Part shown: positions 1 through 8,534 of the stretch, in pieces
Position numbering within the stretch: the stretch's first letter is position 1
Layout of the letters: each line of letters opens with the position of its first letter
Source: Cephalothrix spiralis
Lineage: Eukaryota > Nemertea > Palaeonemertea > Archinemertea > Cephalotrichidae
Length of the DNA stretch: 12,306 nt
NCBI GenBank assembly: GCA_032353305.1
Contig: JAUCNG010289960.1
Span: 1 to 12,306, forward strand
Direction: 5' to 3'
Notes under the pieces: generated by a model
What the model saw: only the letters and a program-made list of their open reading frames with translations
Told to the model about the DNA's origin: nothing
Databases searched by the model: none
Program-made: the position numbers and the translations under genes

Positions 1-93
1 TCTTAATATGGGTTGATTAGAGATTATATTCAGAATTCTCTGAAACCATAATTTCAAATATAAAAGCAACGAACCGAACATGTATTTATATAA

Positions 94-165
94 AGTCTCA
101 GTTGCACGATCGGTAGAGTCTGAGACTGCGACGTGATAATTCCGAGTTCGATTCCAAGCAAGGGA
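94..165 (+). repeat. Degenerate tRNA-like stretch (tRNA pseudogene or SINE head)
   Basis: GATCGGTAGAGTCTGAGACT resembles the D-arm/A-box to anticodon part of a tRNA, and GAGTTCGATTCC at 144-155 resembles a B box at about the right distance. The acceptor and T stems do not pair properly, so it is not a working tRNA. A tRNA-derived SINE fragment or decayed tRNA copy is the likeliest reading. No downstream SINE body or A-rich tail can be delimited. Confidence 0.4.
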
Positions 166-610
166 AGGGATATTTTAACAACAAAATTATATGAAACTAA
201 CGAAAAAAATAATCGCCCCGCAACACACATTTACATTGTATGTTGGGGACGATAGCCAGTATAATACTGCGCGAATTTGAATGCGCAGTCCCTACCCAAG
301 GGAACCTCCTTAAATCTATACGGTTTAGGATCGGTCTGACAATCGAAAAATAATGTATCTGAATTTTAAATAATCAAGAGTACAAATGGTCTTAAATGAA
401 TTACCGGTACCGGTTACCAAGAAGTGCAACATTTTACACCACTGAAGTTGGCCCGCATAATTCACAATTACCCCCATAGGATCCACACTAAGTAGGGTGA
501 AAAATATGATGTGAGTTTTGATACCAAATACATAAATCCCATCATGCTTTTTACCCTAAAAAACTATTCTATAAGAGCTCTTAATCATGCTGTGGATCAA
601 TTGGAGAGAG

Positions 611-643
611 TGCGTGCCAACTTCAGAAATAAGTTGGTACGCA
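611..643. repeat. Small hairpin, 13-bp arms
   Basis: tgcgtgccaactt pairs with aagttggtacgca across a 7-nt loop. All 13 positions pair on the plus-strand transcript if one G-U is allowed. No function is evident. Confidence 0.55.
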
Positions 644-1276
644 GTATTTCAATATCTACAAGAACGAGTTGACACAGATAGAGAAAGAAGTGCACTGATT
701 TCACCGTCTGACTTTAACCTTTTAACAACGCAGAAAACAGTAACCTAGTATGATTACCAGGTTTATGCAAGGAATAAGAAATGAAATTTTCCTATTGCAG
801 CGCACACCATTTTTCTCTATCCTAAAAAACCAGAGTCGATTCCATTAAGATAGAGGAAGAAGAAATTTTCACGTAGAAATTGAATGATTTGTAAGACATT
901 TTCAGAAAGTCATTATACGTAATTAACGACATGTGACGAGTTTCGGGACACTTCGGCCCTTTACCGCTTCCTTACAAAGATGAGGAAATCCAAAGTTTTC
1001 TCTCTATAAATGTATTTTAAGAGATGTTTCGTTCGTAAATATTTTGGTTGCCATTTTTAACTAATCGCGTTTGGATTTTCGTATCTTAATGCCCGTCACT
1101 ACCCAAGATTTCAATACACTAATCTACATACACAGAATAGACACAGGGACTAGCATTGCTACCCAGCTAGAGCTTTGATTGCTACCATTAATTGCCGTAA
1201 CCTTTGCATTTGCTTAAACAGTTACCAAGAATTTCATTTGTGTTTTGACCAGCGAAGTGGTCAGACGTATAAATAC

Positions 1277-1366
1277 CTTCTTCGATCCGCCACCAGCCTT
1301 GTGAGTTGCATTATCTAATGATCCAACTTTTGATTCGGCTTTTATTTCTAACTTGTGGTTTTCAAT
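1277..1366 (-). CDS. Tau/MAP2/MAP4-type microtubule-binding repeat exon R-G (last repeat seen in the window)
   Basis: A 90-bp exon, phase 0/0, acceptor TTGTTATTTTAG and donor GTATTTATACG. It begins IENHKLEIKAE, continues SKVGSLDNATHKAGGG and ends SKK. It is the only one of the seven with Ile instead of Trp after L-(D/E). An intact donor shows that the transcript continues to at least one further exon at lower coordinates. No more repeat or C-terminal tail exon is recognisable between 1 and 1276, so the 3' end of the gene is outside the window. Confidence 0.94.
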
Positions 1367-2215
1367 CTAAAATAACAACAAATATTAACATTACATAAAT
1401 GTCTCCAGAAATTAAAATCAATAAATGGATTAGGAGCCGTAATCTAATATTATTTATATATCACAAACACAAGTGTTTGAATACAAATGATAGTACTCTG
1501 GTCAACAATACAGATGTATATCTCTGTATACCATGTAATTCATAGGTCGTCTTTCGTTGTAGGGAAGAGTACCGAAAAACGTTTTTTTGATGTCGCAATT
1601 AAAGTAGTCATAGTTACTAATAAAAGATGAGAAGAAGTTTTGAAATTACATGTTTCTTCAATCAGCTTCAATTTAAGTAATCATTATATTTTATATAAAA
1701 GGTATTATTTCATATCTTGAATAATATCGTGTATACCTTGCGACAAGGAATTTAATGGAATTGCAGAATTGCATTTTCAAACGGAACGTTGAATACATAT
1801 TTACTTTCGAAGTCACTGCCTTATATATTATTAGGTGAGACGACATGTTTTTCTATATACCAACTACTGATAAGTAAATTTACCCTTTGTAATACAATTA
1901 AAGTGATATTGAAACGTATTTACATGTCTAAATATGCCCAAACTCTTACATTTTTAAGCTTATGGTTTTTAACTTCAATATGCAATTTACTAACTTTATG
2001 CTGTTGTTAGTAAATAGAAGAATTAAAAACATCTAAGAACATGGTTTAATTTGGGACAAAAAAAATTGATTTAACAGTTAAGGATCAAAGTTTAAGTAAG
2101 CCAACATAGACTAGCACTTGAGACACTTTACAGCTCTATTAGAAGACTTTCATTTAAAAACATGAAAAACATTTTGTAAAGTATCAAGGTACTAGTCTAT
2201 TTTGACAAAATTAAC
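1367..2215 (-). other. Intron between repeat exons R-F and R-G
   Basis: 849 bp, AT-rich, starting at the GT donor of R-F and ending with the acceptor TTATTTTAG of R-G. A plus-strand open stretch at 1789-2010 is low-complexity and hydrophobic, with no family resemblance. I see no element or RNA gene. Confidence 0.8.
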
Positions 2216-2305
2216 CTTTTTATCACCGCCACCAGCTTTATGTGTTGTATTGTCTAATGATCCAACTTTGGACTTAGCCTGCCACTCAAGTTTTTCTTCT
2301 TTAAT
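2216..2305 (-). CDS. Tau/MAP2/MAP4-type microtubule-binding repeat exon R-F
   Basis: A 90-bp exon, phase 0/0, with a good acceptor (CATTTTTCAG) and the donor GTTAATTT, which departs from the usual GTAAG/GTATG pattern. It begins IKEEKLEWQAK, continues SKVGSLDNTTHKAGGG and ends DKK. The core KVGSLDNTTH is close to tau repeat 4. The exon is intact and has the same boundaries as its neighbours. Confidence 0.94.
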
Positions 2306-3507
2306 CTGAAAAATGAAAATGTGAAAACGTATATTCACACTTGTTAATTGTATCAGTATCTCAAGGAATTAATGGATTCAGTGAGAATGATTTTAATATG
2401 TGAGTTGTGTTCGATCTTGATTCTAAAAAGTAAAGTTTATTAGTATAACAAAAGCATTGCTTTGAAGCAGTGATATAATTCATATACATTGTAGATATCC
2501 AAAAATTAAACATCTCGTTTCCCACGGCAACTTGAAGTTGTAACGTACGTATAGTAGATCCCGCATTTCACCCTAAGGGCCATTTTTAAAAATTTTGTTT
2601 TTGTTTTTGTTTATTAAAATCTAAAAAAGAAAATATGAGCAATCAAAAATTCTTTGAATATTCCGGAGGCGACACCACAAGGCTTAAAAAGTAGCTACTA
2701 GGTTACCCTTCAAGTGACTTTGGCCGATTTATTATTAGCGACTATTTTTATAAGGTAATTTGATTAGGAACGATTATAATTAATGAAAATCTGTTCGGGA
2801 TAGCCTATAAACACATAAAACGTAAAAAGAAAGCCCTTCACCTTTAAAATACTTATCATTACAAAATTTAATATCATGCTAAAATGCTTCATTTGCATTT
2901 ATCTTTCACTAATATACAACACAAACTGTAGTTATACTACATGCATGTTTACTATAATGTGGTATGTCCTGACCGGGAATCCTTAACTAGACTAAACTAA
3001 ACATATATTTATATTATAAAAATGATATTACGTGTATGTTTTAATGATTAAACTCCAGCCACATTTCTATAAAAAATCAGTGTTGTTTTATGTATGAATA
3101 ATTTATCTAACATAAAACAATTTGAAAAGTTACAGATATAATACACATATTCGAAACAAGTTTCAACAATACATCATTGGGAGCTTTCTATGATAATCTA
3201 GCTATATGCAATGTAGGTGTATTTTTACTATTTTTGTGGGGAGTTTTTTAATGAGGATACGTTCTCTCACTATTATAAAACTACTCCAGATTAATCGAGA
3301 AAAACATTAAACAGAACAAACAGAGAAAGTGTGTAACGTCTGTTGTGCTTAAAAAAGAAAACACTCAGTCTGATAATCTTGTGCTTTTGTGCCGTAATAT
3401 ATAGAACCTGAAAGCAGACTGCGCATCACAGAAGCGAAAAATCGAAAAAATGAAATTCAAAAAGGAAGGATGGAAGGAAGACAACATGCATCACTGCCAT
3501 CTTTTAC
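2306..3507 (-). other. Intron between repeat exons R-E and R-F
   Basis: 1202 bp, strongly AT-rich, with T-rich low-complexity sequence around 2585-2630. No repeat exon, tRNA or clear inverted-repeat element was found. Confidence 0.8.
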
Positions 3508-3597
3508 CTTCTTTTCCCCGCCGCCCGCCACATGATTGGCATTTTCCATGGAGCCAACTTTAGACTCTTTTTTCCATTCTAATTTTTCACTTAAAAT
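3508..3597 (-). CDS. Tau/MAP2/MAP4-type microtubule-binding repeat exon R-E
   Basis: A 90-bp exon, phase 0/0, acceptor TTTAAACTAG and donor GTAAAAG. It begins ILSEKLEWKKE, continues SKVGSMENANHVAGGG and ends EKK. It is the most divergent clear repeat: Met-Glu replaces Leu-Asp, and His-Val replaces His-Lys before GGG, the latter as in tau repeats 2 and 4 (HVPGGG). Codon use is GC-richer in the glycine stretch than in the other copies. No stop or indel is seen. Confidence 0.93.
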
Positions 3598-4441
3598 CTA
3601 GTTTAAATGAAATTAAAATGAAAACTTTAATTTTTTGAATAAATGAAATACGGTAAATAAACAATAGTGATATAGCTAAAGAGAAAAATGTGATACTGAT
3701 CGGTGATTTGCTAAACGGACTTGCAATTTAAATAATAATTTTTAGCCAAAACTTATGAGGTTGACCGTATTCAATTTATAATAAGATATTTATATCTGTA
3801 ACCATATAATGTATGATATACCTTATGATTAGATAACCTTTGTGTACCTCTAATTTTGCGAAATAAAAAATTACTAGGAATTTAAATTTTCACAACTTCT
3901 CGTAATAATTACGATTTCGGAAAATATATTTAATTGCCCACATTCTCTGACAAAAATGGTAGCAATATATGGTTTAATTAAAAGTATATTCATCAAGACA
4001 TATAAACGATGTAAGACATATTTTTTATGTATACCAATAAATATCTATTCTTAGAAGTTATACAAATATAGCAATTCATAAATTGTTAATAGATTCAATT
4101 ATATGCACAATTAATATAAAACCATAAATTAGTAATTTCGATGTCTTAAAAATCCAAATAATAATTATACAAAGCGACTAATTTTATATCACCGATCTTA
4201 TTGTCATTGCGAGCAAAAAATGATAGATGACATATAGCACATACCGATTTACGACATTTACTTTGGATACAAGTTTATCTCGATCTTAATGTTTGTAAAT
4301 AAGTTTCAGCTCTAATTGAGCAAACAAATAAAACATAAACATGCTGAGAAACTATGTCCGTATCAATGAAGTACATGTGTATATAATCGTGCAGGAATAT
4401 ATAAATAATACTGTAAAGAATCAATTTATCATCAATTATTA

Positions 4442-4479
4442 CAGAAATCTATAACAGTTATAGGTCTTATAGATTTCTG
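4442..4479. repeat. Perfect 13-bp inverted repeat
   Basis: cagaaatctataa (4442-4454) and ttatagatttctg (4467-4479) are exact reverse complements around a 12-nt loop. It lies about 90 bp from the larger foldback element; no function is evident. Confidence 0.75.
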
Positions 4480-4571
4480 CTTGTTTATATACTATAAACA
4501 ATTAGTTTATATATTATTTGTGTCTCTAGAGGATGGGGCCAAGGTTGCTACATGTATTGACAATTGTATAT

Positions 4572-4982
4572 GTGGGGCATTCCAGCGTTAACATCGTCCG
4601 ATAAAATCGCAGTTTTTGCGTTTTAAGGGAGAACTCAAAAACTGCGATTTTCCGGAAGTACATCATTTTTTCAGATCTGATAAATAGACTGTAAACTAGA
4701 TTCGTTAACGATGAATAAGTATTGAGTAAAACGCCGTGCGACTTGTAATCACTGAGCCGTAAGAGCTCAAACACATCACCATCGCTCCTTGCTACAGCGC
4801 GGTTATTACAAGTCGCACGCGTTTTACTCAATGCTAAATATTCATCGTTAACTAATAATCGAGTTTACAGTCTACATGTATTTATCAGATCTGAAAAAAA
4901 TGGTGTACTTCCGGAGATATTTATGGGAGAACGCAAAAAACTGGGATTTATCGGACGATGTTAACGCCGGAATGCCCAATGT
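4572..4982. mobile_element. Foldback/MITE-like element with ~175-180 bp arms
   Basis: The left arm (about 4572-4752) and right arm (about 4809-4982) are imperfect reverse complements around a ~56-bp centre. Matching blocks, in order from the outside, are: GGCATTCC, GTTAACATCGTCCGATAAA, TTCCGGAAGTACA, CAGATCTGATAAATA, GACTGTAAACT, GTTAACGATGAATA, GAGTAAAACG and TGCGACTTGTAAT. There is no transposase frame, so the element is non-autonomous. Long arms relative to the centre are typical of foldback or MITE elements. The left arm has an extra nested perfect hairpin (4603-4651). No clear target-site duplication was identified, and exact ends are approximate. Open frames across this region are shadows of the repeat. 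Confidence 0.8.
4603..4651. repeat. Nested perfect 16-bp inverted repeat in the left foldback arm
   Basis: aaaatcgcagtttttg (4603-4618) and caaaaactgcgatttt (4636-4651) are exact reverse complements with a 17-nt spacer. The right arm of the foldback has only a single version of this block, so the hairpin arose after the arms were formed or was lost from one side. Confidence 0.8.
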
Positions 4983-5100
4983 GCGTGAACATCTATGGCT
5001 CAATCAATTGCAAGCTAAGGTGACAAGTAAACGTCTTGATTACTACAAAGCATTGAGACGTCTAGTTACATAACTTAACGAATTGTTTTGGATCATTGCT

Positions 5101-5362
5101 TGAACTAAAGATCACTATAAGGCAAAGCATACAAAGTATACCTAAACAACATTTAGGAGTTTTCGATTCATTTGATTCATTCGATTTACATTTTTCATTC
5201 GTTCGGTTATTTTCTCTCTCCTTAGTTACCTTTTTCTCCCCTCCACCGGCTTTGTGACCGGCATAATCTAAGGAACCAACTTTAGACTGGCCTTTCCAAT
5301 CCAATTTGGTTTCTTTGATCTTTTTTTTATGAAAATGAATTGAGAAGTTTAACAACACTGGG
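5101..5362 (-). repeat. Segmental duplicate, copy 1 (exon R-D with flanking intron)
   Basis: Similarity to about 9470-9716 covers the 90-bp exon plus flanks on both sides. Shared flanking blocks include TGAATTGAGAAGT, TAACAACA, ACAACATTTA, CATTCG and GGTTAT. Within the exon 82 of 90 bases match. Boundaries are approximate because the flanks carry small indels. Confidence 0.8.
5230..5319 (-). CDS. Tau/MAP2/MAP4-type microtubule-binding repeat exon R-D (duplicate of R-A, weak acceptor)
   Basis: A 90-bp exon, phase 0/0, donor GTAACTAAG. It begins IKETKLDWKGQ, continues SKVGSLDYAGHKAGGG and ends EKK. It differs from the exon at 9581-9670 at 8 of 90 positions, giving three residue changes (Gly/Val, Asp/Ala, Gly/Ser). 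The acceptor is odd: a run of eight A immediately precedes the final G, with the nearest T-rich stretch about ten bases further up, so splicing may be weak or optional. A longer open frame continues through the donor to about 5062, but its extra residues look unlike the family and the GT donor is intact, so I end the exon at the donor. Confidence 0.88.
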
Positions 5363-5787
5363 CTTAATTTGATTTGGTAATCCACTATTCAGGGCCTCAA
5401 CTGTATTTATTCGCCTGGTTAAAATCAAGAGTTGTAAAAAACAGAACCAGGAACCAGTTCAATACACTTCATTGGAAACCAGAAAATACGGGAACTCTCT
5501 TAAATAAGCAATGTATTATATGATAAAACGAGCAGCCATTTTGAACCGGAAGTCATGTGATTCACATCCGGAATTGGCTCAGCTACAACCCTCTTTGCAA
5601 ATAAGACAAACCCTATAACTACTGGTACCGGTATCGATAGTTATTAATGTTTTGAATGACACTTGTTTTGTCAAACCCCATACACAATTTTTCTTTGGCA
5701 AATGCAAAAATGGGCGAAAACTTTGCCAAATTTTAACGGGGGAGGTGTATCATATTCTCACTCAATCAAACAGCATGCACCTATTAC
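5320..5787 (-). other. Intron between repeat exons R-C and R-D
   Basis: 468 bp. Next to R-D it has the poor acceptor and duplicated flank. Further in there is an imperfect inverted repeat around ACCGGAAGTCATGTGA/TCACATCCGG near 5545-5573 and an imperfect palindrome around GGTACCGGTA near 5615-5646. No gene is seen. Confidence 0.75.
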
Positions 5788-5877
5788 CTTTTTGTCTCCA
5801 CCACCAGGTTTGTGTGTGGCATTATCAAGTGAGCCGATTTTTGATTGACCTTTCCATTCAACTTTTGCATTCTCAAT
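5788..5877 (-). CDS. Tau/MAP2/MAP4-type microtubule-binding repeat exon R-C
   Basis: A 90-bp exon, phase 0/0, bounded by the acceptor GCATAATCAG and the donor GTAATAGG. It begins IENAKVEWKGQ, continues SKIGSLDNATHKPGGG and ends DKK. This is the copy closest to tau repeat 4, where the core is KIGSLDNITHVPGGG. A plus-strand open stretch overlapping this exon is only its antisense shadow. The intron to the next exon (5320-5787) is the shortest between repeat exons and holds no recognisable element, apart from the end of the duplicated flank of R-D. Confidence 0.95.
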
Positions 5878-6338
5878 CTGATTATGCAGCAATAAAACAA
5901 AGAGCAGAATAATATTCATGAAATCACTGCTTCAATTTACTGATGAAAAGAAGATGTAAACTATAAGCCTATTCGGATACTCGGGTGCGCATGCCTAAAA
6001 TGCGGAAGAAAATCGCAACGGGATAAATAAACGCCGTGTTTTTTCATTTTATGAACTCCATACTAAATATCATAGCGCGGGCAATTTTTGGCCTATGATT
6101 TAATAAATATTGTAGCTATCACAGATAAACTGCATCCAACGATGATACCGAAATTGTTAATTGTAAATACTAAAGGATGTGATCATTGCAATCATCTTTG
6201 TTGACTAATAAAACCCTTTGGTGGTTTTGATTCGCATGATGTCCCGAAATAATTTCCAGAAAATTACAAAATCACTGGTTGCTCAGTTTTCAAGAAATGC
6301 ACATGCGAGGTCGAGTTTTAAAATGACCGCGTAAAATA

Positions 6339-6418
6339 CATGCATAATATGACGTAAAATCAGCCGTTACAGAGTTAAATCAAGGGTACATGATCCACTG
6401 GATCATGTACCCTTGGTT
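6339..6418 (+). repeat. 80-bp dispersed direct repeat, copy 1
   Basis: Appears identical, base for base, to 7243-7322 and includes the 35-bp palindrome. Weaker similarity extends about 15 bases further to the left. Confidence 0.85.
6381..6415. repeat. Perfect palindrome, 17-bp arms, 1-nt centre
   Basis: caagggtacatgatcca and tggatcatgtacccttg flank a single C. The direct repeat TTAAAT (6375-6380 and 6417-6422) immediately brackets it. The same palindrome recurs exactly at 7285-7319 as part of an 80-bp duplicated block. Confidence 0.9.
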
Positions 6419-6429
6419 AAATAGATATG

Positions 6430-6437
6430 TGACGTCA
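6430..6437. promoter_or_regulatory. CRE-like palindrome TGACGTCA
   Basis: An exact match to the CREB/ATF consensus, inside the intronic inverted-repeat element. Function is unproven; a single 8-bp match may be chance. Confidence 0.2.
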
Positions 6438-6480
6438 TTATCATTGATTCTTTAAAAGCGGCCCATATTTTATCGAAATT

Positions 6481-6492
6481 TGCGCATGCGCA
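6481..6492. promoter_or_regulatory. NRF-1-like palindrome tgcgcatgcgca
   Basis: A perfect 12-bp alternating purine-pyrimidine palindrome matching the known NRF-1 consensus YGCGCAYGCGCR, inside the inverted-repeat element. It is also a possible Z-DNA former. Regulatory use is speculative. Confidence 0.25.
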
Positions 6493-7131
6493 ACCCTAAA
6501 ACTCGACCGCTCATGCGCCTTTCTCGAAAACTGAGCAACCGGCGATTTTGAAATTTTCAGGAAATGACGTCGTGCATCACGGATCAAGTTTTACCGACGC
6601 ACATAGTTAATGTTTGTCTTCTGACCACGTGATAAACTGCTATATAACGGATCGATAATGAGTATCCGATTAGGCATATGGAGACGGAAGAAAACTCAGT
6701 GGGTTAAGGTCAATCATAAGGCCAAGTTCAAGGTATTGTCGTCCTTAAAACTCCAAATATTTATAAAACGTACTAATGCAGTTTAAATCAGTTATTTTAC
6801 AATTACAAATTTATTCTTCTGAAAAACAATTGCAACATCATATTAAAAGCTTTTGAACATCCATTTTTGCTGTATTTCCTAGGCAATCACGGCATAGCAG
6901 CAACTCTGTGACAAAAAAACCATAATATATACATGTAGTGTTTGGTAGGAAGAATTACGTGAAAATAGATTATCTTTAGAAAACCATGTACCAAGCAATT
7001 AAAGCATATCACAGTGGAGTCAAATGCAATGGTTACTGCGAAATATAGCGATATACCGATTCAATGTTTTCGTGTGTGGTTAGTGAAGTTGGTTTGTCTT
7101 GCGATAATGATTGGTAATTGCCCTAGGCCCT

Positions 7132-7433
7132 GGTTCCTATTTCGGAACCACATCATCACAATATTCGTGCAGGGGCTACATGTCTGTGATATGGCCCCTG
7201 GTTCATGCCAATGCCGGCAATGCATCCCGGCGCAGTAAAGTGCATGCATAATATGACGTAAAATCAGCCGTTACAGAGTTAAATCAAGGGTACATGATCC
7301 ACTGGATCATGTACCCTTGGTTCCTATTTCGGAACCACATCATCACAATATTCGTGCAGGGGCTACATGTCTGTGATATGGCCCCTGGTTCATGCCAATG
7401 CCGGCAATGCATCCCGGCGCAGTAAAGTGCATG
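7132..7433 (+). repeat. 115-bp direct repeats flanking the palindrome core
   Basis: 7132-7246 and 7319-7433 appear identical (offset 187). Between them is a 72-bp segment belonging to the 80-bp dispersed repeat, giving an A-P-A layout. Each 115-bp unit is itself rich in short hairpins: GGTTCC/GGAACC, CAGGGGC/GCCCCTG and TGCCGGCA. The lack of divergence indicates a young rearrangement. Confidence 0.88.
7243..7322 (+). repeat. 80-bp dispersed direct repeat, copy 2
   Basis: Same orientation as copy 1, 904 bp away. Its right end stops within GGTT and its left end runs into the flanking 115-bp repeat. It contains the same perfect palindrome (7285-7319). Confidence 0.85.
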
Positions 7434-7876
7434 TTGCCAAGGTGATGAGTAAACAATATTAAAAAATAATGCTGCAGCCCAGGTTATTGATTGCCCGATC
7501 CATTCTAATTTATTTGATTCGACCTGGCAAGAAATTATATACTCAAAATAAAAAGAGTGCTCAAAATTCTTCCGTTCGTTACCAGTTGTATCCAAATCAG
7601 GGAAATATAAAAAGGGGGTGATAAATAATGTTCGTGGAACCCTTTTACATGGTAGACACTTTAACCGATCGACTTGGTCACTTTTTTATTGCCGGAATCA
7701 TCAATGATTATCAATTTGCAATAATATATATATATGAACTGGCGTTTGTGACTTTTAGCTTTTTAGGTTTCCATTAAAAATGGGCCCACCAAACAGTACT
7801 CAGTTCAGATTTAATTCCTCTTTTTCTACCAAAACAAAAGACTAATTACTGTACAATAAAAAAGCAGATTAATTAC

Positions 7877-7966
7877 CTTTTTCGCACCACCACCAGGTTT
7901 GTGCTTAGCATTTTGCAGCGAGCCTATTTTTGATTCCACTTTCCACTCTAACTTTTTGCTTTCAAT
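7877..7966 (-). CDS. Tau/MAP2/MAP4-type microtubule-binding repeat exon R-B
   Basis: A 90-bp exon, phase 0/0, with the best acceptor of the array (TTTTTTTCTAG) and the donor GTAATT. It begins IESKKLEWKVE and continues SKIGSLQNAKHKPGGG, ending AKK. IESKKLEW resembles the start of tau repeat 4, and KIGS plus HKPGGG are the family signature. Gln replaces Asp in the GSLDN core. The strong polypyrimidine acceptor suggests constitutive inclusion, though that is inference. No disruption is seen. The introns on both sides contain repeats but none touch the splice sites. Confidence 0.94.
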
Positions 7967-8368
7967 CTAGAAAAAAAGTAAAATATATACTATATTTCCA
8001 AACTAAATCTTTTTTCTCTTAGTATATTATTACATAGGCAAAAATCCTTGAGCATAATTATACTAGATCATAATTCTGCAGTAACGTCACATATTTCATT
8101 TTGACAGTTAATTAATTAGAACTTTTTATTCTCCATATATCTGGCAATTTTCATCAAGAACAAAACAAATGTCGAACCCCTTATGCTCTCTATATAGTTT
8201 GAAGTAAAAAATAGCACTGCAAAAAATTGGATAAGATCGTTCATGCCATTCAAAATTGAGACTTATCATTTCAAAATTAGATCATAATTATAAATCGACG
8301 AAATATGAAGATTTCTTAACAACGAACGACAGGTCGTAAAGATAGAGCTGTAATATTGCGTCGATAAA

Positions 8369-8461
8369 ACAGATATTGTACAATTTTGAGGACAATATAA
8401 ACAGTTAGTTTTTCGCAAAAGTAACTGCACAGTATTGCTCTAAAAATTATACAATATCTGT
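8369..8461. repeat. 93-nt long imperfect hairpin (miRNA-precursor-like or tiny MITE)
   Basis: The outer 12 bp are perfect (acagatattgta with tacaatatctgt). Pairing then continues through AATTTT/AAAATT, GAG/CTC, CAATA/TATTG and CAGTTA/TAACTG to a small TCGC loop, with only small internal loops. Length and shape resemble a pre-miRNA, but the AT-rich stem and lack of expression data leave a small foldback repeat equally likely. Confidence 0.6.
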
Positions 8462-8534
8462 ATAATATAAAATAATAAGTATTGTTATTAATAATAATTC
8501 TGTAAATAATAATGAATACCCCGGTACTAGTACT

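Larger units (their letters stand above)
1..1276 (-). other. Intron or 3' region downstream of repeat exon R-G
   Basis: There is no exon of the repeat family and no convincing tail exon. Besides the tRNA-like stretch near 94-165 it contains small symmetric sequences: a CAGTAT/ATACTG palindrome at 257-269, a 7-bp hairpin ACTGCGC/GCGCAGT at 266-289, the perfect palindrome accggtaccggt at 403-414 and the hairpin at 611-643. A diverged C-terminal exon could be missed by eye. Confidence 0.6.
3598..5229 (-). other. Intron between repeat exons R-D and R-E, carrying a foldback element
   Basis: 1632 bp. It is AT-rich up to about 4440, then contains a small hairpin (4442-4479) and the foldback element at 4572-4982. 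The end nearest R-D (about 5101-5229) is duplicated flanking sequence shared with the R-A locus. Confidence 0.8.
5963..6679. mobile_element. Non-autonomous DNA-transposon-like element with terminal and internal inverted repeats
   Basis: The outer ends are inverted repeats: 5963-5982 matches the reverse complement of 6660-6679 at 18 of 20 positions (core CGGATACTC). Inside, 6253-6320 matches the reverse complement of 6497-6564 at roughly 85-87%, with the exact block GGTTGCTCAGTTTTC shared. Similarity continues weakly outward to about 6220 and 6600. The centre holds a perfect palindrome (6381-6415). There is no coding capacity. Whether the outer and inner repeats form one element, or one nested in another, is not certain. 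Confidence 0.6.
5878..7876 (-). other. Longest intron, between repeat exons R-B and R-C, rich in inverted repeats
   Basis: 1999 bp. It contains the 5963-6679 inverted-repeat element, the 7132-7433 duplication cluster and a short (AT)n run near 7722-7733. The remainder, about 6680-7130 and 7434-7876, shows nothing recognisable. Confidence 0.8.

Noticed and set aside
1-1276. A C-terminal tail exon of the tau-like protein
   Set aside because: I looked on the minus strand for a segment like the post-repeat tail of tau (basic, with E-x-x-x-L-x-F) or another GGG repeat and found nothing convincing.
1789-2010. Plus-strand 73-codon open frame with hydrophobic residues
   Set aside because: AT-rich intronic sequence; hydrophobicity follows from T-rich codons, and no signal peptide pattern or homologue is recognised.
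4526-5073. Open frames on both strands (minus 4526-4831, plus 4876-5073)
   Set aside because: They lie on the two arms of the foldback element and encode similar peptides only because the arms are inverted copies; no protein family signal.
5062-5385. Minus-strand 107-codon open frame as an independent gene
   Set aside because: Its middle is the 90-bp repeat exon R-D; the rest is read-through beyond an intact splice donor and upstream of the acceptor, and does not resemble the family.
5652-5912. Plus-strand open frames overlapping exon R-C
   Set aside because: Antisense shadows of a clear minus-strand repeat exon with GT-AG borders.
7014-7595. Three overlapping open frames around the 115-bp repeats
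   Set aside because: They share identical stretches because of the direct repeats and run through hairpin-rich sequence; no start context or domain supports coding.
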